This document shows, in pieces, positions 40,306-45,215 of a DNA stretch of 45,215 nucleotides. The position numbers and the translations under genes were made by a program. Below the pieces are notes generated by a model. The model searched no databases and had not been told where the DNA came from. It saw only the letters and a list, made by a program, of their open reading frames with translations. Source of the stretch: Diplonema japonicum (taxonomy: Eukaryota; Euglenozoa; Diplonemea; Diplonemida; Diplonemidae); assembly GCA_964019335.1 (NCBI GenBank), contig OZ025677.1, positions 575,037 through 620,251 on the forward strand, given 5' to 3'. Every line of letters begins with the position of its first letter. Position 1 is the first letter of the stretch.

Positions 40306-41227
40306 CCCAAACATAAGCCAAACAACAGACGAGAATACATCATCATAAATGGCAAAAAAGATGTGAGGGACAACGGCGAAAAAAAATATATAAAAAAAAA
40401 TAAATAAATTCTTCCTTCTTCAGTATTCCCTTGTTTGAAATCTTTAAGGTCCGAAGGAGTATAAAAATCTTTTTTTTAAAAAAAAAAAACATTGGCGGTT
40501 TGTAGATTGTGAAACAGAGCCTCACAGCACCAGGCAAATAGGTAGGGGAAGGAAGAAGGTGGGGGGGGGGGGAGGGGGGGAGACGCGGGGGAGGGGGAAA
40601 GGAAGGTAACAAAGGGGAAAAAAAAGTTTTCTTTTCCATCAACCTTATTATGATTTTCCACTCCTTTTTTTTTTCTTCTTCTTTTTCTTTCTCCTCCCCC
40701 TATTTTTACCCCTTCTTTTTTTTCTTTGTTTCTTATTGTTTTTTTTTTTCTCTTTTTTTTTTTTTTCCTTTTTCAGATAGGTTCCAGCTAATAACTGAAG
40801 CATAAGTTATTGCTTAACCCATTTAAAAAAAAAAAAAAGAAAAACTCAAAAAAAAAGGGTTTTTCCTTTTTTTTTTGAGTTTTTTTTCCCCCCCCCCCCG
40901 CTCCCTCAGTTCCTTCGTTATCGTTCCCTCAACTAAACAACGTGTGGGTGAAAACAGAAAAATAGAAAGGGGGTGGGGGAGGAAGAACTTCCAGTTTCGA
41001 AAGAACTCTTTTCTTTAATGAATTAAAAAATTCCAAAAAAAAATTTTTTTTAAAACAGCCATGAGCCGTTTTCTTCATTTCATTCTTTTTTCTTCCCCCT
41101 TCTTTGCAAGCTAGCACATAAACTCTCAAGTGAGGGATATAACCCTCCCCTTTATTATTACTTTTTTTTGATTTCATGTGTTTTTTTTTTTTTTTTTTTT
41201 TTTTTTCCTTTCAAGTTTCTTTTTTAA
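38690..41227. other. Homopolymer-rich stretch with possible exon islands
   Basis: Includes an A run of about 47 bases (38710-38756). Minus-strand islands at about 39890-39945 (VAWAFLRQKKLADKK), 39286-39320 (KAMACSIIPS then stop) and 39395-39450 look protein-like but do not connect reliably; the first is also a good plus-strand acceptor. No gene can be supported. Confidence 0.3.
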
Positions 41228-41311
41228 AGAGAGGAACTGGCTGTTGTTTATAACCTGTAAAAACACGTTAACCAAAGTTCCTACTTTTTGTCAAAGACTC
41301 GTTCCTTGCAA
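41228..41311. repeat. Dispersed repeat R2, copy 4 (diverged)
   Basis: GAGGAACTGGCTGTTGTTTA, AACACGTT, CAAAGTTCC and CAAAGACTCGTTC match 581-702 with deletions. Confidence 0.5.
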
Positions 41312-41392
41312 ATAAAAAAGATTTTTTTTTTTTACTTCGCTTCTCATCATTCAAGGAATGTGTTCCACGGTGGGGTGTATGTTCTTCTTTTT

Positions 41393-41424
<32 letters not shown>

Positions 41425-41699
41425 CTGTTCTGCGTTTTCTTTTTTTTTTTCTTTCCTTTCAAATTTTTTTATTTTTTTTTTTAAAACTTTTTTTTTTCTT
41501 TTTTTTTTTTTTTCCAAGATCAAGGTTTTGCAGAAAATAAAACAAAAAAAATAAAATAAAAAATAAAAAAAAATGAATTCTTTTCGGAGAAATATACCAT
41601 TTCCCGATAAAAAATGTCGTACTAAATAAAATATAAAAAAAAGATTTTTTTTTTTTTTTTTTTTTTTTTCTTCTTAAAATTTTATTTCTCTCTCACCAT

Positions 41700-42506
41700 T
41701 CACGCAAAGGTGATACCTTCACCCCAGGTGTATGGGTCGTGTGTGTACGATGTCTTTTCCAACTGTTTGCTCCCGACACTGTTGTTATCCTCCTCTTCGC
41801 CTGCCTGAGAGGACGACGACGAGGGCTGTGAAACATTTGACACCTTCTCATATTTCTCAAGAGGGAGAAAAAGAAATTCTTCAGCAGATATAAGCGACGA
41901 GTCAGCAAGGGGGAGGACTGTGAGCTGCACAGTGGAGCCGACAGGGTAGGCGGTGAAGGACACGTCGACCATGTCATGTTTGAGCATTGTGCGGGTGAGG
42001 GCAATGGACTTGACTGCTGTGTTGACCGTGGTAGGGGAGTCATCAGTGAGAACAAGCCCCACGGGGGTGAGGGAGGCACGGATGATCTTCGATATGGAAC
42101 CAGCGACCTTCGCTACGTGTGAGCATGACTTAAGCTTCCTGACAACTCTGTGCCCGCATGCTGCTTGGCCCGTCACCCCTTCAGGGAGGTCCTCCAGCTT
42201 CATGATGAGCCGCAGGCCAGGGTGCTCCCGTGCCCCGTCCCTTGCCACCGTCGACATGCTTTCTACAGTCGCCCGTACAATCTTCCCTTGGCCCCACATC
42301 CTCTTGTTCACCAGTCCCAGCGCACCGAGAACCGTTCCAATGCTCCCCGCACCCATCCCTTCCACCGCCACGAACCCCTTCGCCTTCAACCTCCCTTCCA
42401 TCGCACTGCTCAGAAGCCCCGGCTTTGTCGTTCCACTCGCCCTCAGCGGGTTGCACAGGTCTCCCGCAGTGGGGTCCTTCTTACCAAGTGGTGATGTGGG
42501 GTGCAT
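41700..42506 (-). CDS. Second tandem SpoVS-like domain protein (268 aa)
   Basis: A paralogue of the protein at 31285-32406 without the polyQ region. Unit 1 (about 21-105) has LRASGTTKPGLLSSAMEGRL, VAVEGMGAGSIGTVLGALGLV and EHPGLRLIMKL. Unit 2 (about 125-200) has VVRKLKSCSHVAKVAGSISK, TVNTAVKSIALTRTML, VDVSFTAYPV and VQLTVLPL. Both paralogues share HPGLR at the end of unit 1 and SxVAKVAGS at the start of unit 2, so the duplication of units predates the split. The tail is Ser/Glu-rich. The leader is A-rich after a long CT/T tract, but I see no AG immediately before the ATG, unlike most genes here. Likely a nucleic-acid-binding role by fold; unproven. Confidence 0.85.
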   Translation of the reverse strand: MHPTSPLGKKDPTAGDLCNPLRASGTTKPGLLSSAMEGRLKAKGFVAVEGMGAGSIGTVLGALGLVNKRMWGQGKIVRATVESMSTVARDGAREHPGLRLIMKLEDLPEGVTGQAACGHRVVRKLKSCSHVAKVAGSISKIIRASLTPVGLVLTDDSPTTVNTAVKSIALTRTMLKHDMVDVSFTAYPVGSTVQLTVLPLADSSLISAEEFLFLPLEKYEKVSNVSQPSSSSSQAGEEEDNNSVGSKQLEKTSYTHDPYTWGEGITFA

Positions 42507-43012
42507 TGTGGACGCCGTTATTATTTTTTTTTTTTTTTTAAAAAAAAAAAAGAGAGAGAAATAAAAACAAACGGAAAAGATTAAATAAAAAAAAAGGATG
42601 TGAGATGGGATGTAAAAAAAAAAAAAAAAAAAAAGAAAGAAAAAAAGTGTTTTTTTTTTTGTGTGTGTATTTAGTTACCTGTTGGGGTTTTGTAATGTTA
42701 GTAAAGTTTAAAAAAGAAATGTCAAATGAGAGGGGGGGGGGGGGATGTGGGTTGTTAAAAAAGAAGAAAAAAACAAAAGAGGAAAGAGGAAAAGTTAATA
42801 TGATGGGAGAGGGAGAGGGGGGAAGTGTTTTTTTTTTTAAAGCAAAAAATATTTGCGCCCAAGTAGTCCTTTTTTTTTATTAAATCTTATTATTTTTTTA
42901 TCTTTTACCATTTCCCTATTTCTTTTTTTTCTTTTTCAATGAAATCTTCTAATTTTTTCTTTTCATTCTTCAAAAAAAAAAAAAAGAAAAGAAAGAAAAG
43001 AAAAAGAAGAAG

Positions 43013-43061
<49 letters not shown>

Positions 43062-43549
43062 CCAGCTGCGCACAAATAAAGGCGATGTTTAAGAACAAAT
43101 CCCACTTTAGGACTCAATTCCCTCTTTTTCTTTTTCTGAAAAAATAATCAAATACTGTAAATCTCTTAATTTTGTCCGGGGAGGAAAAACCTCGGGGGAA
43201 AAAAAAAAAGATTCTTGGAGGAAATTACCCCCCCCCCCCCGTTTCGTTTTTTTTTTTTAAATCAGGAATGCAAAGGTCATCCCGTGAGGCAAAGCGAACA
43301 AGCTACAGTACAGGAAAAAAAAAAAAAAAAAAGAAATCCCACCCTTCCGAAACAGCGTTTTTTTTTAAAGCAGGTTTGTTCTTTCTTACTACGTGTGGAG
43401 TCGGATATAAGGGGGCCTGGAACTGCTAAATCAGGTGGCTGAAATCATTTTCCTCCGTCCCGCCCCCTCCCCCCACTACCTGAATTTTATAAAATAAAAA
43501 AAAATATAACTCGCTTCGCTCGTGAAATTCAAAAAAACGAGTGAAAAAA
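42507..43549. other. Homopolymer-rich spacer, no supported gene
   Basis: Includes a T run of about 40 bases (43019-43060). About 43153-43180 (TACTGTAAATCTCTTAA) matches 19503-19530, a further short repeat. No gene. Confidence 0.4.
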
Positions 43550-43657
43550 ACTAGTTTGGCGCTCCATTTGTTTGTGCGCACGAGCGGAATTTTACCTAAT
43601 AAAATAGCTCATTACGCTGCCATCAACTAGTTTTTAGTCTCGACAATAATATTGTTA
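43550..43657. repeat. Dispersed repeat R3, second full copy
   Basis: Nearly identical to 22057-22168, including AACTAGTTTGGCGCTCC and CAACTAGTTTTTAGTC. Confidence 0.65.
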
Positions 43658-43929
43658 AAAACAAAAAAAGATTCCGAGTAAAAATCTGGCTGATTTTTAT
43701 TTAATATGATATTTTATTTAATTTTTGTAAAGTTAAATGAGGAAATTTCGGACACTGTGAACCCTTTATGTTCACTTCTGCGAAATGTTCACACTGATAG
43801 GTAGTAGGCCGAATTTGGCTTAAAAAAGTGCTGTAAAAATCAGGTAAAATCTGATTTTTACTCTGAGCAATTTTCGGGCTTTTTCGGTATTCGTCTTCAT
43901 TTTTTGCATCTGGTGGCCGCTGACACCGC

Positions 43930-44003
43930 CATAGGTCAGTGGTCAGGACCCTCGGCCAGGGTTTCAGGGGTCGAGGGTTCAAACCCCGAGGGACCGTTTT
44001 TTT
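43930..44003 (+). other. tRNA-like segment, probably SINE head or pseudo-tRNA
   Basis: A-box TAGGTCAGTGG and B-box GGTTCAAACCC at tRNA spacing. A possible anticodon stem GACCC/GGGTT encloses TCGGCCA. The acceptor and T stems do not pair well and position 33 is C, so a working tRNA is unlikely. Confidence 0.4.
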
Positions 44004-44039
44004 GACCCCGATTTTATCGAAAATTTTCGGGTCCAGGAT

Positions 44040-44105
44040 TTGATCTGGCGTCTCCAGGAGACGAGTGCGACGACATAACCACTGAGCTACCACTGAGCTA
44101 CGGCA
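44040..44105 (-). other. Second tRNA-like segment, opposite strand
   Basis: Minus sense: GTAGCTCAGTGGTAGCTCAGTGG (A-box duplicated in tandem, 11-base unit) and AGATCAAATCCTGG (B-box-like, with a CCAG/CTGG stem). Probably a pseudo-tRNA or SINE head. Confidence 0.4.
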
Positions 44106-44699
44106 TGTTGCGCTTTTACAAACGTCGCTCGACACATACATCGCCTCGCAAAATATGAGACGTAACCCAACCAACCCAAACCACAGTCAGGTATCTGAGG
44201 CAAAAAACAGTCAAGCATCCGAGGCAAAAGAGGCATAAACACACTTTACCACGTTTTCGGGCCACCAAGCATCACACCTGAGGCTGGCAAATGCCGAAAA
44301 TTACACTGGCCATGCATACAGGCGTTCTTTTGCACAATACTTTGTTGATGAAGGAACCTGCTATTTTGGCTGGAAGTCAGACCTGATCAAGCCCCCGCAC
44401 AAAACCAGCAGTTTCTGAAGAGCGATGATCAAGTGCCGACACAAATTGCACAAAACCTACAGAATTCTGTCAATTTGACATCATCTTCTCAGGCAATCAG
44501 GCTGATTTTTATTCTTCACTTTATTTTTACTCGTGAACGGTAAAGTGATTTCTGATTTTTATGGCTCTTTAGGAATTTCCTCATGTAACTTTACAAAATT
44601 AAATAAAAAATAAAAATTCACTATGATAGGAACGAAGTGGTTAGCAACGGCCCACCGCGGTGGCCGTGCCTACCTTATGATGCCCCCCTTTTTTTTGGG

Positions 44700-44935
44700 G
44701 CGTAGCTGACGTTTTATATCTTCCAATCCTTTCTTGCTTAGTCGCCGTCAGTCCCGATGCAAACAGGGCCCTCCTATCAAAGCCAACGACGTGGTCGCGG
44801 CCAAATGAATCGTAGTGATCTCACCTTCTTGCATGACTGCGCCGGAAAAGCGCGTCTCCTCTTCTCCCTTAGCCATGTCGCCTGCAGCGTATCCAGGATC
44901 CGCTTATCGACCTCGCACTCCCAAAATTCCCCGCT
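44700..44935 (-). pseudogene. Relic of a diverged LINE ORF2 C-terminus
   Basis: The minus strand reads LREKRRRAFPAQ, then after a one-base shift GRDHVVGFDRRALFAS. The LINE at 19553 has KGRRAFPAEPSTRV and GRTKAVIGWNRRAIFAS in the same order. The copy is diverged and frameshifted, so it represents an older or sister LINE lineage. Confidence 0.5.
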
Positions 44936-45003
44936 GGTCGTCGCTTTGTCCGTCCTCCTCCTCCCCTATCCGGGTGGCCGGCCTCTGCCTCGCTCCCCTC
45001 ACT

Positions 45004-45097
45004 CTAAGGAAGTCTTTGTGAAACGCCCCTTGTTCTCATCTTCTACCTGCACCAATCCCCTTTCAGCAGCGGTTTCTCCTCTTTTGGTGGTCTTGCC
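45004..45097 (-). mobile_element. LINE 3' fragment
   Basis: AAGGAAGTCTTTGTGAAACG through TTTGGTGGTCTTGCC matches the last part of LINE ORF2 and its 3' UTR, truncated on both sides. Confidence 0.7.
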
Positions 45098-45116
45098 AAA
45101 AAAAGAATAAAAAAAA

Positions 45117-45215
45117 AATATATGAGTTAAAGGAGGCCGGTGTTGGCGGCGCCCTGCACAAGAACTGTCTACTTGATTACAGGGGGCGCACCGCGGCCGA
45201 GTTGTAGCTTCTTCT
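45117..45215 (-). mobile_element. SINE copy cut by the window edge
   Basis: ATATATGAGTTAAAGGAGG, GGCGGCGCCCTGCACAAG and CTACTTGATTACAGGG; continues beyond 45215. Confidence 0.7.

Larger units (their letters stand above)
43711..44610. mobile_element. Inverted-repeat element carrying two tRNA-like segments
   Basis: The left arm (43711-43748, GTAAAGTTAAATGAGGAAATTT) is inverted at 44573-44610 (AGGAATTTCCTCATGTAAC) with a few differences, giving a 0.9-kb unit. Inside lie two tRNA-like blocks in opposite orientation (about 43930-44003 plus, about 44040-44105 minus). No protein frame is convincing. It could be a foldback element that captured tRNA-derived SINEs, or a SINE pair. Confidence 0.5.

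Noticed and set aside
43930-44105. Functional tRNA genes
   Set aside because: A and B boxes are good but the acceptor and T stems do not pair and the loops are abnormal; a repeat origin is more likely.
44757-45110. Plus-strand frame of 117 codons
   Set aside because: It spans an old LINE relic and a young LINE fragment, both encoded on the minus strand.
1-45215. CRISPR arrays, operons with ribosome binding sites, bacterial promoters
   Set aside because: No regularly spaced direct repeats with unique spacers. The spliced ribosomal protein gene and LINE/SINE content show a eukaryotic nuclear sequence.

Overview
The window reads as nuclear DNA of a protist. It holds a spliced eukaryotic ribosomal protein gene (eL43/RPL37A), non-LTR retrotransposons with partner SINEs, pogo-like and hAT-like DNA transposon relics, and very many long poly-A/poly-T and poly-C/poly-G runs. 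Every convincing host gene lies on the minus strand. Most begin just downstream (coding sense) of a pyrimidine tract ending in AG, and some neighbours are only 107-160 bases apart. One-strand clustering with an acceptor-like site before each start suggests long co-transcribed arrays resolved by spliced-leader trans-splicing. Conventional short introns and repeat-filled gaps make a diplonemid-like euglenozoan my best guess. This is inference; a dinoflagellate or another trans-splicing protist is not excluded.

Layout on the + axis: 1-6.1 kb is homopolymer-rich with candidate exons of split genes and a 1.1-kb TIR element. 6.1-9.4 kb has a coiled-coil protein with weak SpoVS-like repeats and a secreted type-B carboxylesterase. 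9.4-14.2 kb has candidate split genes, a TIR element, a hAT relic, a DUF3431 protein and RPL37A. 14.2-31 kb is a transposon nest: a decayed pogo-like element and MITEs with the same TIR, several tRNA-headed SINEs, one 5'-truncated LINE and one near full-length LINE of about 6 kb with ORF1, ORF2 and a 2A-like motif; two candidate split genes follow. 31.3-37.6 kb is a compact cluster: a tandem SpoVS-domain protein, an 873-aa coiled-coil/CTFxPxI protein, a 91-aa single-TM protein and a double-OTU protein. 41.7-42.5 kb has a second tandem SpoVS-domain protein. 43.5-45.2 kb is again repeats.

The most unusual content is a set of eukaryotic proteins built from two copies of a fold that resembles the small bacterial sporulation protein SpoVS (Alba-like). 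Two are clear and one is possible, all within 36 kb. No metabolic pathway links the genes; their order looks like housekeeping and regulatory genes sharing a transcription array.
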